From: DASTHS01 sp035718085
GTDB lineage: Bacteria; Actinomycetota; Acidimicrobiia; Acidimicrobiales; Palsa-688
DNA length: 24,930 nucleotides
Direction of reading: 5' to 3'
Assembly: GCA_035718085.1 (NCBI GenBank)
Contig: DASTHS010000054.1
Span: 1-24,930, forward strand
The notes under the pieces are model-generated. The model was not told the DNA's origin and made no database searches. It saw only the letters and a list, made by a program, of their open reading frames with translations. Below are positions 16,256 through 22,678 of the stretch, piece after piece. The position numbers were made by a program, and so were the translations under genes. Numbering within the stretch: the stretch's first letter is position 1; every line of letters starts with the position of its first letter.

Positions 16256-17326
16256 ATGACCATCACCGAGCCCGCGCCCGTCGACGACAGGCCACCCCTC
16301 GGCAGCACCGACGGCCCGGTGATGCGCAAGCAGACCTGGGAGCAGGTGGCCCTGGCGCTGTTCATCGTGGTCCCGTTCGCCGCGGTCGTCGCCGCCGTGC
16401 CGGTGGCCTGGGGCTGGGGCCTCAGCTGGCGCGACGTGGTCATCGCGGTGGCGATGTACTGGTTCGCCGGCCACGGCGTGACCGTCGGGTTCCACCGACT
16501 CTTCACCCACAAGGCGTTCAAGGCCAGCCGCTGGCTCAAGGTGCTGCTGGCCATCGCCGGGTCCATGTCGATCGAGGGCCCGATCATCCAGTGGGTGGCC
16601 GACCACCGCAAGCACCACCGCTTCACCGACCGTGACGGCGACCCGCACTCCCCGTGGCGCTACGGCACGTCGGTGCGGGCGCTCACCAAGGGCTTCGTCC
16701 ACTCCCACATGGGCTGGCTCTTCGACATGGAGCAGACCTCCCACCAGCGCTACGCCCCCGACATGCTCAAAGACCCCGACATCGTGGCGGTGAACCAGTC
16801 GTTCAAGTACCTCGTGGCCGCCTCGATGCTGATCCCCCCGCTGGCGGGCGGGCTGTGGTCGTGGTCGTGGCAGGGCGCCCTCACCGCCTTCTTCTGGGGC
16901 AGCCTGGTGCGGGTGGCCATGCTCCACCACGTCACCTTCGCCATCAACTCGGTGTGCCACATCACCGGCCGGCAGCCCTTCGGTGACAGCGACCACAGCG
17001 GCAACGTGTGGTGGCTGGCGCTGCCCTCGATGGGCGAGTCCTGGCACAACCTGCACCACGCCGAGCCGTCGGCGGCTCGCCACGGCGTGCTTCCCGGCCA
17101 GGTCGACACGTCCGCCCGTCTGATCTGGGCGTTCGAGAAGCTGGGTTGGGTGCACGGGGTGCGCTGGCCCGACCGGCGAGCGCTGGCGGTCCGGGCCCGG
17201 GTCACCCGGTCTGCCGCCGCCGGGGTCGAGGCCGCCACCGCGGCTGCCGCCGCCGGGGTCGAGGCCGCCACCGCGGCTGCGGCTGCCGTCGGCGCCCGCC
17301 GCGCCCGTCCCCGCCCGGCGCGCTGA
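16256..17326 (+). CDS. Membrane fatty-acid (acyl-CoA/acyl-lipid) delta-9-type desaturase
   Basis: 356 residues. Integral membrane di-iron desaturase that introduces a cis double bond into saturated acyl chains using O2 and reductant. The three histidine boxes are HRLFTH (80-85), HRKHH (117-121) and HNLHH (264-268), as in bacterial stearoyl-type desaturases. Hydrophobic segments lie near residues 30-52, 57-75, 95-110, 180-197 and 200-220. The ATG directly follows the stop of the zinc-finger gene, and AAGGAAGG lies about 11 bases upstream. The last 45 residues are an Ala-rich tail with a perfect 11-residue tandem duplication (AAGVEAATAAA), unlike the conserved core, ending in a basic stretch. 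The convergent tmsAB-like operon would use its oleoyl-type product, which suggests a shared lipid pathway. Confidence 0.92.
   Translation: MTITEPAPVDDRPPLGSTDGPVMRKQTWEQVALALFIVVPFAAVVAAVPVAWGWGLSWRDVVIAVAMYWFAGHGVTVGFHRLFTHKAFKASRWLKVLLAIAGSMSIEGPIIQWVADHRKHHRFTDRDGDPHSPWRYGTSVRALTKGFVHSHMGWLFDMEQTSHQRYAPDMLKDPDIVAVNQSFKYLVAASMLIPPLAGGLWSWSWQGALTAFFWGSLVRVAMLHHVTFAINSVCHITGRQPFGDSDHSGNVWWLALPSMGESWHNLHHAEPSAARHGVLPGQVDTSARLIWAFEKLGWVHGVRWPDRRALAVRARVTRSAAAGVEAATAAAAAGVEAATAAAAAVGARRARPRPAR
17213..17278. repeat. Perfect 33-base tandem duplication in desaturase tail
   Basis: The 33-base unit at 17213-17245 is repeated without change at 17246-17278 and followed by a short partial copy. It encodes two copies of AAGVEAATAAA in frame at the desaturase C-terminus. 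Perfect identity, including third codon positions, implies a recent duplication. Confidence 0.9.
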
Positions 17327-17370
17327 TCCGGCGCAGCGACCCGCCCCCGCCGGCCGGGCCATGACCGAAC

Positions 17371-17395
17371 GGTGCCCCCCCGCGAGGGGGGCACC
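17371..17395. terminator. Hairpin terminator between convergent genes
   Basis: GGTGCCCCCC at 17371-17380 pairs perfectly with GGGGGGCACC at 17386-17395 around the loop CGCGA, a 10-bp GC-rich stem. It lies between the desaturase stop (17326) and the TmsB-like stop (17430), so it can serve both strands. No U-tract follows, as is common in GC-rich actinobacteria. Confidence 0.7.
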
Positions 17396-17402
17396 GCCGC
17401 GT

Positions 17403-17423
17403 CCGGGCCGGGAGTCGGCCCGG
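17403..17423. terminator. Second hairpin in the same convergent gap
   Basis: CCGGGCCG (17403-17410) pairs with CGGCCCGG (17416-17423) around loop GGAGT. It lies 8 bases beyond the first hairpin and only 7 bases before the end of the minus-strand methyltransferase gene, so it is best placed to end that operon. No T-run. Confidence 0.55.
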
Positions 17424-17429
17424 GGGTGG

Positions 17430-18719
17430 TCAGGAGACGGTGGCCCGCCGGGTGAAGTCCGGCCGCAGGGGCATGGCCGCCTGGCCGCCCTCGGTCTTGA
17501 CCGCCAGCACCTGGTGCAGCTCGATGCGGCGCTGCTCGAAGCCGAGCGCGGAGCCGGTGAGGTAGAGCCGCCACACCCGGGCGCGCCCCTCGCCGACCTC
17601 GGCCACGGCCTCGCGCCAGTGGGCTTCGAGGTTGGCGGCCCAGGTGGTGCAGGTGCGGGCGTAGTGCTCCCGCAGGTTCTCCTCGTGGCGGATCTCGAGG
17701 CCGGCGTTCTGCAGGACCGAGACGATCTCGCCGACCCCCTCGAGCTCGCCGTCGGGGAACACGTAGCGGTTGATGAACCCCTTGTCGCGCACGCTGGTGC
17801 CGCCGGACTCGGGACGGGTGATGCAGTGGTTGAGCAGGCGGCCGCGGGGCTTGAGGCGGCTGGCCAGGAACGCGGCGTAGGCGGGCAGCTGGGCCCGGCC
17901 GATGTGCTCGGTCAGCCCGATCGAGCTGATGGCGTCGAAGTCGCCCTCGGCCACCGAGCGGTAGTCGGCGTGGCGGATCTCCGCCCGTCCGGTCAGCCCG
18001 TCGCGGGCCAGCATGGCCTGCCCCCAGGCTGCCTGCTGGGCCGACAGGGTGACGCCGAGCACCTCCGCCCCGTACTCGCTCGCCGCGTGGCGCACCATGG
18101 TGCCCCACCCGCAGCCGACGTCGAGCAGCCGCTGCCCGGCCCGCAGCCCGAGCTTGCGGCACACCAGGTCGACCTTCTCGATCTGTGCCTGCTCGAGCGT
18201 GGCGTCGGCCGTGGGGTAGACGGCGCAGGTGTAGGCCATCGTCGGCCCGAGGATCCACTCGTAGAACCGGTTCGACACGTCGTAGTGGTGGCTGATGGCC
18301 CGGGCGTCGCGCCCGAGGGTGTGGCGCAGGCCGGACCAGCCGCCCCACAGGGGCCCGGGCCGCACCTCCTCCGGGGGCGGCGGGGTGGGCAGCAGCACGG
18401 CCGGGCCGGCCATCGCCAGCACCGACTGCAGCACGACCAGCCGCTCCGCCCAGGTCAGCCCGCCGACGGTCTCCCGGGCCAGCAGCACCATGGTGTCGTG
18501 CAGGTCGCCCTCCAAGTCGAGGGCGCCCGAGACGTAGGCGCGGGCCAGGCCCAGCTCGCCGGGGGCCTGGATCATGTGGCTGAACGCCCGCCGGTCGCGG
18601 ACGGTGATCCGGCCGACGGGGTCGTCGCGCTGGCCGGCCGTCGAGCCGTCGTAGGCGGCGTAGGCGAGCGGGGCGTCCGCGCCGATCACCGTTTCGAGCA
18701 CGGATGCGAGTCGGCTCAT
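17430..18719 (-). CDS. tmsB: TmsB/BfaB-like SAM-dependent fatty acyl methyltransferase (CFA synthase family)
   Basis: 429 residues. Family of cyclopropane-fatty-acyl-phospholipid synthases, which transfer a methyl from SAM to the double bond of a phospholipid acyl chain. Seen: HHYDVSNRFYEWILG and MAYTCAVYP (substrate pocket, Cys165), LLDVGCGWGTMVRHAASEYG (SAM-binding loop, about 198-217), IGLTEHIG with Glu271, FINRYVFPDGELEGV, and the tyrosine motif REHYARTCTTWAANLEAHW. The neighbouring FAD oxidoreductase makes a 10-methylene forming TmsB/BfaB (10-methylstearate synthesis) more likely than a true cyclopropane synthase; sequence alone does not exclude the latter. An AGGAG site precedes ATG 18719, 19 bases after the oxidoreductase gene. 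Confidence 0.87.
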   Translation of the reverse strand: MSRLASVLETVIGADAPLAYAAYDGSTAGQRDDPVGRITVRDRRAFSHMIQAPGELGLARAYVSGALDLEGDLHDTMVLLARETVGGLTWAERLVVLQSVLAMAGPAVLLPTPPPPEEVRPGPLWGGWSGLRHTLGRDARAISHHYDVSNRFYEWILGPTMAYTCAVYPTADATLEQAQIEKVDLVCRKLGLRAGQRLLDVGCGWGTMVRHAASEYGAEVLGVTLSAQQAAWGQAMLARDGLTGRAEIRHADYRSVAEGDFDAISSIGLTEHIGRAQLPAYAAFLASRLKPRGRLLNHCITRPESGGTSVRDKGFINRYVFPDGELEGVGEIVSVLQNAGLEIRHEENLREHYARTCTTWAANLEAHWREAVAEVGEGRARVWRLYLTGSALGFEQRRIELHQVLAVKTEGGQAAMPLRPDFTRRATVS

Positions 18720-18738
18720 GGGAGTCTCCTCTCGAGGG

Positions 18739-20154
18739 TCAGCGTCCGCGGACGCACTTGGCGTAGAGGTCGAGCAGCCGGCCGTCGGGGTCGGCGGCCC
18801 GCTTGGCGGCCCAGTAGGCCTCGGCTCCGTAGAGCGACCAGAACGTGGGTTCGTCGTAGAAGGCCGTCGAGTACAGCGACTTGCGCCCGCCGAGGCGGCC
18901 GACCTCGGCCTCCACCCAACGGTTGTGGTGGGCCGGGTCCATGCCCGGCGCCAGGGCGCAGGTCGACCAGAAGCCGACGTTCACGTACAGCTCGTCGGGT
19001 CGCATCGAGTAGAGCGGCCAGCTGGCGGAAGGGTCGCGCTGGCGCAGCGGGCACAGCCACACCGGCGAGATGGGCACCTCCCGGGCGAAGCCGGCCATGA
19101 GCTCCGCCAGGCGGTCGAGCGGCACCTCCACGTCTTGCACCACGTCTTCGCGTGGCGGCAGGCCGCGCCGGGCGTCGAGCCGGGCCTTGAGGTGGTGGCG
19201 GTCTTCGAGCGCCTTGATCTTCCAGTAGGTGTCGCTGCGCAGCCACCGGGGGCCGAGGAGGCGCCGCACCCACCGCCGCTGCACCCCGAACGCCCGGGAG
19301 CACCAGAACCAGTCGGTGTCCCACCGCCAGAGGTAGTCACGGACGCTCAGCCAGTCGTCGCTGCGGGCCGGGATCGACCGGTAGAAGATCTCGGTGCCGG
19401 TGTAGTCGGACGGGGTGACGCCGGCAGGGAGGGAAGTCGCGAACGACGCCAGCGTCAGGTAGCACTCCTCGGGCGAGAAGACGACGCCGTCGACGAAGTC
19501 GGCCTCGGTGGCCCCCGGCGCGCACACCTCCGCGATGCGGTCGGCGAGGGCGGCCACCGACGCGAACCGTTCGTGGCGCAGGTGCACCCACGGCTCGACC
19601 TGCGCCAGCTCGATGCGCAGCCGGGTGGTGTAGCCGAGCGTGCCGTAGCTGTTCGGGAACGCCTGGAACAGCCCGTCGCCGGGGTGGAGCACCTCGACGG
19701 CCCCCGCCCCGGTCAGCACCTCCAGCTCCAGCACCGACTCGTGGGGCATGCCCGCCCGCCACGACGAGCTCTCGATGCCGAGGCCGGTGACCGCCCCGCC
19801 CAGGGTGATGGTCTTGAGCTGGGGCACCACCAGCGGCATCAGCCCGTGGGGGAGCGTGGCGTCGACCAGGTGCTCGTAGGTGGTCATGCCGCCCACCTCC
19901 GCCACCCGGGCGTCGGGGTCGACCCAGAGCACGCCGTCGAACGCGGCCACGTCGAGACCCGGCGTGGTGGCCCGGTCGCGGGCGCGGAACAGGTTCGAGG
20001 TGCGCTTGGCCAGCCGCACCGGCTCGCCGGCGGGGATGGCCCGGTACTGGGCGACGAGGGCGTCGAGGCGGCGGCGGTGGTCGGCCAGGGCCGCCTCCCG
20101 CCGGCCGGCGGCCGTGCCGGGCAGGGCGGGGCCGGTGGTGGGGAGCGCGCTCAG
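18739..20154 (-). CDS. tmsA: TmsA/BfaA-like FAD-binding oxidoreductase
   Basis: 471 residues. PCMH-type FAD-linked oxidoreductase related to the DHCR24/alditol-oxidase group. In tuberculostearic acid synthesis, TmsA/BfaA reduces the 10-methylene acyl chain made by TmsB to 10-methyl. Visible: PVRLAKRTSNLFR, a FAD-domain segment (GVLWVDPDARVAEVGGMTTY, then LVVPQLKTITLGGAVTGLGI), EVLTGAGAVEVLHPG, FPNSYGTLGYTTRLRIEL, and a C-terminal cap with SPVWLCPLR and DELYVNVGFWSTCA. The frame has no ATG/GTG at the expected N-terminus. I place the start at a CTG (20154) that overlaps the TGA of the upstream gene in a CTGA arrangement; the first GTG in frame is at PVRLAKR and would cut into the conserved region. 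Confidence 0.85.
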   Translation of the reverse strand: MSALPTTGPALPGTAAGRREAALADHRRRLDALVAQYRAIPAGEPVRLAKRTSNLFRARDRATTPGLDVAAFDGVLWVDPDARVAEVGGMTTYEHLVDATLPHGLMPLVVPQLKTITLGGAVTGLGIESSSWRAGMPHESVLELEVLTGAGAVEVLHPGDGLFQAFPNSYGTLGYTTRLRIELAQVEPWVHLRHERFASVAALADRIAEVCAPGATEADFVDGVVFSPEECYLTLASFATSLPAGVTPSDYTGTEIFYRSIPARSDDWLSVRDYLWRWDTDWFWCSRAFGVQRRWVRRLLGPRWLRSDTYWKIKALEDRHHLKARLDARRGLPPREDVVQDVEVPLDRLAELMAGFAREVPISPVWLCPLRQRDPSASWPLYSMRPDELYVNVGFWSTCALAPGMDPAHHNRWVEAEVGRLGGRKSLYSTAFYDEPTFWSLYGAEAYWAAKRAADPDGRLLDLYAKCVRGR

Positions 20155-20513
20155 CGGTGGATCCCCGCGGCGGCGGCCACCCGGTCGGCGACGGCGGGAG
20201 CGTCGTCGGCGGAGACGACCAGCTGCCCGAAGCGCTGGCCGTTCAACTCCACGCACACCGCCTCGTCGTGGGCGCCACTCACCGCCACGAAGTCGTACCC
20301 GTCGCCGTGGCGGCGGGTGCCGAAGCTCGCCTTCCCCGGCACGTTCAGCCCGGTGCTGCGCCACCCCCGCAGCGCCAGCCACTTCGAGTCGGGCACGCCC
20401 ACCCGACGCACCGCGCTGAGCGGCACGCGCACGTCCCCGTGGGCGGCCATCGCCTTCTGCCAGCGCGTCAGGCGCACGACCAGGTCGTCTCCGTCGATCA
20501 CCAGCTCGGCCAC
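20151..20513 (-). CDS. Small PH-like protein heading the tmsA-tmsB-like operon
   Basis: 120 residues from GTG 20513. Small, soluble, mostly beta protein: VAELVIDGDDLVVRLTRWQK, then GDVRVPLSAVRRVGVPDSKW, FGTRRHGDGYDFVAVSGAHD and AVCVELNGQRFGQLVVSADD, then a final helix. The alternating strands plus C-terminal helix resemble the bacterial PH-like fold seen in many actinobacterial hypothetical proteins; function unknown. A TAGGGT box ends 7 bases before the GTG, so the message is probably leaderless. The TGA overlaps the proposed CTG start of the oxidoreductase, so the gene is part of the lipid operon and may take the place of the small third gene (tmsC) found in some 10-methyl fatty acid operons. 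That link is inference. Confidence 0.8.
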   Translation of the reverse strand: MAELVIDGDDLVVRLTRWQKAMAAHGDVRVPLSAVRRVGVPDSKWLALRGWRSTGLNVPGKASFGTRRHGDGYDFVAVSGAHDEAVCVELNGQRFGQLVVSADDAPAVADRVAAAAGIHR

Positions 20514-20519
20514 CGGCCC

Positions 20520-20526
20520 TACCCTA
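20520..20526. promoter_or_regulatory. Bidirectional promoter with superimposed -10 boxes
   Basis: The heptamer TACCCTA reads TACCCT on the plus strand (20520-20525) and TAGGGT on the minus strand (20526-20521); both fit TANNNT. Plus-strand transcription would start near 20532, just before the SDR ATG at 20535. Minus-strand transcription would start at the GTG of the PH-like gene (20513). Only 21 bases separate the divergent start codons, so one melted region probably serves both. Confidence 0.55.
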
Positions 20527-20534
20527 TGGCCCCG

Positions 20535-21281
20535 ATGGCACGGCTGGCAGTGGTCACAGGAGCGTCGAGCGGGATCGGTGCGGCCACGGCCCGCGCCCTG
20601 GCGGCAGCCGGCTTCCGGGTCGCCCTCGGCGCCCGGCGGGTCGACCGGGTCGAGGCCCTGGCCGCCCAGCTCGGAGGCGGGGCCATCGCCGGCCGGCTCG
20701 ACGTCACCGACCAGGCGTCGGTCGACGCCTTCGTCGCCGGCCTGCCCGACGAGGTGGCGGTGCTGGTCAACAACGCCGGCGGCGCCAAGGGCCTGGCGCC
20801 CGTGGCCGACGCCGTGGAGGCCGACTGGCGGTGGATGTACGAGGTCAACGTGCTGGGCGTCATGCGCACGACCCGGGCCCTGCTGCCCCGCCTCGAGGCG
20901 TCCGGTGACGGGGTGGTCGTGACCATCGGCTCGGTCGCCGCCCTCGAGGCCTACCAGGGGGGCGCCGGCTACAACGCTGCGAAGTTCGCCAACCGGGCGG
21001 TCATGGACGCGTTGCGCCTCGAGCTGGTCGGCCGACCGGTGCGGGTCAGCCAGGTCGACCCCGGCATGGTCGAGACCGAGTTCTCCGAGGTGCGCTTCGG
21101 CGGTGACACCGAGCGGGCGGCAGCGGTGTACCGGGGTGTCACGCCGCTCACCGCCGACGACGTGGCCGAGGTGGTGGCCTTCGTCGCCACCCGCCCGCCG
21201 CACGTCGACATCGACAACGTCGTCGTGCGTCCTCGCGACCAGGCCAGGTCGTGGCTGGTGCACCGCCGGAACGACGCGTGA
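20535..21281 (+). CDS. SDR family NAD(P)-dependent oxidoreductase
   Basis: 248 residues, classical short-chain dehydrogenase/reductase. Rossmann motif TGASSGIG (8-15), NNAGG (79-83), catalytic Ser133 in TIGSVAA, Tyr146 and Lys150 in YNAAK, and the PGMVETEF cofactor loop. ALGARRVDRVE after the second strand, with Arg residues at the strand end, favours NADPH. It resembles the YdfG/serine 3-dehydrogenase subgroup (NNAGGAKGLAPV; QVDPGMVETEFS), which oxidises small hydroxy acids; the physiological substrate cannot be named. ATG 20535 follows the shared promoter almost directly. Another ATG, 9 bases upstream in the same frame at 20526, overlaps the -10 box and is less likely. It is transcribed alone and divergently from the lipid operon. 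Confidence 0.93.
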   Translation: MARLAVVTGASSGIGAATARALAAAGFRVALGARRVDRVEALAAQLGGGAIAGRLDVTDQASVDAFVAGLPDEVAVLVNNAGGAKGLAPVADAVEADWRWMYEVNVLGVMRTTRALLPRLEASGDGVVVTIGSVAALEAYQGGAGYNAAKFANRAVMDALRLELVGRPVRVSQVDPGMVETEFSEVRFGGDTERAAAVYRGVTPLTADDVAEVVAFVATRPPHVDIDNVVVRPRDQARSWLVHRRNDA

Positions 21282-21348
21282 CCGTCGCCGGCCGCCCCTG
21301 CCGGTCGTGGCGGCGACGTCCCCCCACCCCCGCCGGCGCGCCGGACGG

Positions 21349-21354
21349 TAGCGT
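21349..21354 (+). promoter_or_regulatory. Leaderless -10 box of the Dabb gene
   Basis: TAGCGT fits TANNNT and ends 6 bases before the GTG at 21361, placing the predicted transcript start on the start codon. No ribosome site is visible in the 79-base gap after the SDR gene, which supports a leaderless message. Confidence 0.5.
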
Positions 21355-21360
21355 CCGGCG

Positions 21361-21645
21361 GTGATCCGCAACGTCGTCATGGTGAAGCTGCGCGACGGCC
21401 ACGACGCCGCCGCTGTCGACGCCCTGTTCCCCCGGTTCCGGGCCCTCGATTGCCCGGGCACCGTCGCCTACTCCGTCGGCCGCGACCTCGGGCTGCGGGA
21501 GGGGGGCTGGTCGTTCGCCATCGTCGCCGACTTCGTCGACGAGGCCGCCTACCGGGCCTACGACCTCGACGAGGAGCACAACCGCCTCCGCGGCGAGCTC
21601 GCCGCCCACGCCGAGGCGATCGCCCGGGTGCAGTTCGCCCTCTGA
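21361..21645 (+). CDS. Dabb (stress-responsive A/B barrel) family protein
   Basis: 94 residues, starting (GTG) MIRNVVMVKLRDGHDAAAVD. This matches the Dabb dimeric alpha+beta barrel pattern: an N-terminal strand with VVMVKL, a helix, AYSVGRDLGLREGGWSFAIV, then ADFVDEAAYRAYDLDEEHNR and a closing strand IARVQFAL. The family's usual 'H-x-V' first strand is N-x-V here. Dabb proteins are small cytoplasmic dimers; some are enzymes on polyketide-like substrates, but most have no known role. The gene converges on the truncated universal stress gene, with only 7 bases between stops. Confidence 0.9.
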   Translation: MIRNVVMVKLRDGHDAAAVDALFPRFRALDCPGTVAYSVGRDLGLREGGWSFAIVADFVDEAAYRAYDLDEEHNRLRGELAAHAEAIARVQFAL

Positions 21646-21652
21646 CCGGCGG

Positions 21653-21997
21653 TCACCGGCCGACCTCGACGGGGGTGGCGACGAGGGCCACCGGGCAGGG
21701 CGAGTGGTGCAGGCAGTGGTCGCTGACCGAGCCGAGGGCGGCCCGCTCGATGGCCCCCCGGCCGCTGCGGCCGAGCACGAGCAGGTCGGCGCCCGTGGCC
21801 GCCTCGACCAGCGCCTGGCGGACCGGCCGGTCGACGACCGTGATCGACACCTTCACCTCGGGATGTGCGGCGGTGACCCGACCGACCAGCCGGTCGAGCC
21901 GGTCGCGGGCTCCGGCCAGGTCGGGCACCGGGATCGCCACCGGCACCGGGGTGGCGTAGACGGCCACCGGCAAGGCCACCGACATGAGGGCGTTCAC
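21653..21997 (-). pseudogene. 5'-truncated universal stress protein (UspA family)
   Basis: The C-terminal two thirds of a UspA-type domain is clear: VSITVVDRPVRQALVEAATG, ADLLVLGRSGRGAIERAALG, SVSDHCLHHSPCPVALVATP. This includes the G-x(2)-G-x(9)-G(S) nucleotide-binding signature (GRSGRGAIERAALGS). The first strand with the conserved 'VVGVDGS' and the first helix (about 35-40 residues) are absent. Upstream of ALMSVALPVAVYATPVP the frame runs into DNA that encodes the PRC-barrel gene remnant on the other strand. A GTG at 21997 could start a 114-residue product, without a ribosome site. I read it as a pseudogene cut at the same point as its divergent neighbour; a shortened functional protein is less likely. 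Confidence 0.7.
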
Positions 21998-22165
21998 GAC
22001 CCGGGCCAGACGCTCTCTCCGCAGGACGAGGCCCAGCTGTTCGACCACTACGGGGTGCCCTACGGCGGCGAGACGGTCACCGCCCAGGCCGGCGCCCCGA
22101 CGGCGGCGCCCACCGGCGCCCCGTCGGCCTGCCTTGGCGGAACAGCCGGGTCTTCTCTCGGCTGA
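21998..22165 (+). pseudogene. Remnant of PRC-barrel gene end/linker, 5' deleted and out of frame
   Basis: The plus-strand frame from 21998 reads DPGQTLSPQDEAQLFDHYGV then PYGGETVTAQAGAPTAAPTG. In PRC-barrel/DUF2382 proteins this 'LSPEDEAxLYxHYG' segment directly follows the PRC barrel and leads to a flexible linker before DUF2382. The barrel itself and any start codon are missing: the preceding bases belong to the truncated stress-protein gene on the other strand. The frame ends at TGA 22163-22165, and the DUF2382 part downstream lies in a different frame, so at least one more indel has occurred between about 22110 and 22244. Confidence 0.65.
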
Positions 22166-22244
22166 GGCCGGTTGCCTCACTGAGGTCTGCCCTCCAGGTG
22201 GCACCGTCGGACGTGACACCTCCGTCCCCACCACCGACGACGCC

Positions 22245-22604
22245 ATGACGCGGTCGGAGGAGGAGCTGCGGGTCGGCACCACGACCCAGGAGGCCGGCCG
22301 GGCCCGCCTGCGCAAGTACGTGGTCACCGAGCAGGTGCAGACGACCGTGCCCGTGTCGCACGAAGAGGTGCGGGTCGAGCGCGAGCCGATCACCGACGCC
22401 AACATCGGCCGGGCCACCGACGGCCCTGCCATCTCCGAGGAGGAGCACGAGGTGGTCCTCCACGAGGAGCGGCCGGTCGTGGCGAAGGAAGCGGTGCCGA
22501 AGGAGCGGGTGCGCCTGGCCACCGAGACGGTCACCGAGCAGCAGCAGGTGGGTGACGAGGTGCGCAAGGAGCAGATCGTCCAGGAGGGCGGCGCGCAGCG
22601 CTGA
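22245..22604 (+). CDS. DUF2382 domain protein, probably a fragment of a PRC-barrel/DUF2382 gene
   Basis: 119 residues from ATG 22245: MTRSEEELRVGTTTQEAGRA, RLRKYVVTEQVQTTVPVSHE, EVRVEREPITDANIGRATDG, ISEEEHEVVLHEERPVVAKE and VRLATETVTEQQQVGDEVRK. This is a complete DUF2382 domain, a highly charged stress-associated domain usually fused behind a PRC barrel. No ribosome site precedes the ATG, and upstream DNA holds only the out-of-frame remnant of the N-terminal part, so expression is doubtful. The coding frame itself is clean (G/C third positions, no stops), so the damage is either recent or the domain is still made. It ends 22 bases before a strong hairpin. Confidence 0.65.
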   Translation: MTRSEEELRVGTTTQEAGRARLRKYVVTEQVQTTVPVSHEEVRVEREPITDANIGRATDGPAISEEEHEVVLHEERPVVAKEAVPKERVRLATETVTEQQQVGDEVRKEQIVQEGGAQR

Positions 22605-22626
22605 TCACCGAGGGGGCAGCCCCGAC

Positions 22627-22658
22627 GACCCCGCCGGCCCGCCCGGGCCGGCGGGGTC
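22627..22658. terminator. Strong hairpin terminator between convergent genes
   Basis: GACCCCGCCGGCCC (22627-22640) pairs perfectly with GGGCCGGCGGGGTC (22645-22658) around the tetraloop GCCC, a 14-bp all but uninterrupted GC stem. It lies between the DUF2382 stop (22604) and the HD-GYP stop (22679) and can act on both strands. No U-tract. Confidence 0.8.
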
Positions 22659-22678
22659 CGGTCGCCGCCCCGGTCGGG

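Noticed and set aside
17213..17278. Direct repeats as a possible CRISPR array
   Set aside because: Copies are adjacent with no spacers, in frame within the desaturase gene, and only two in number.
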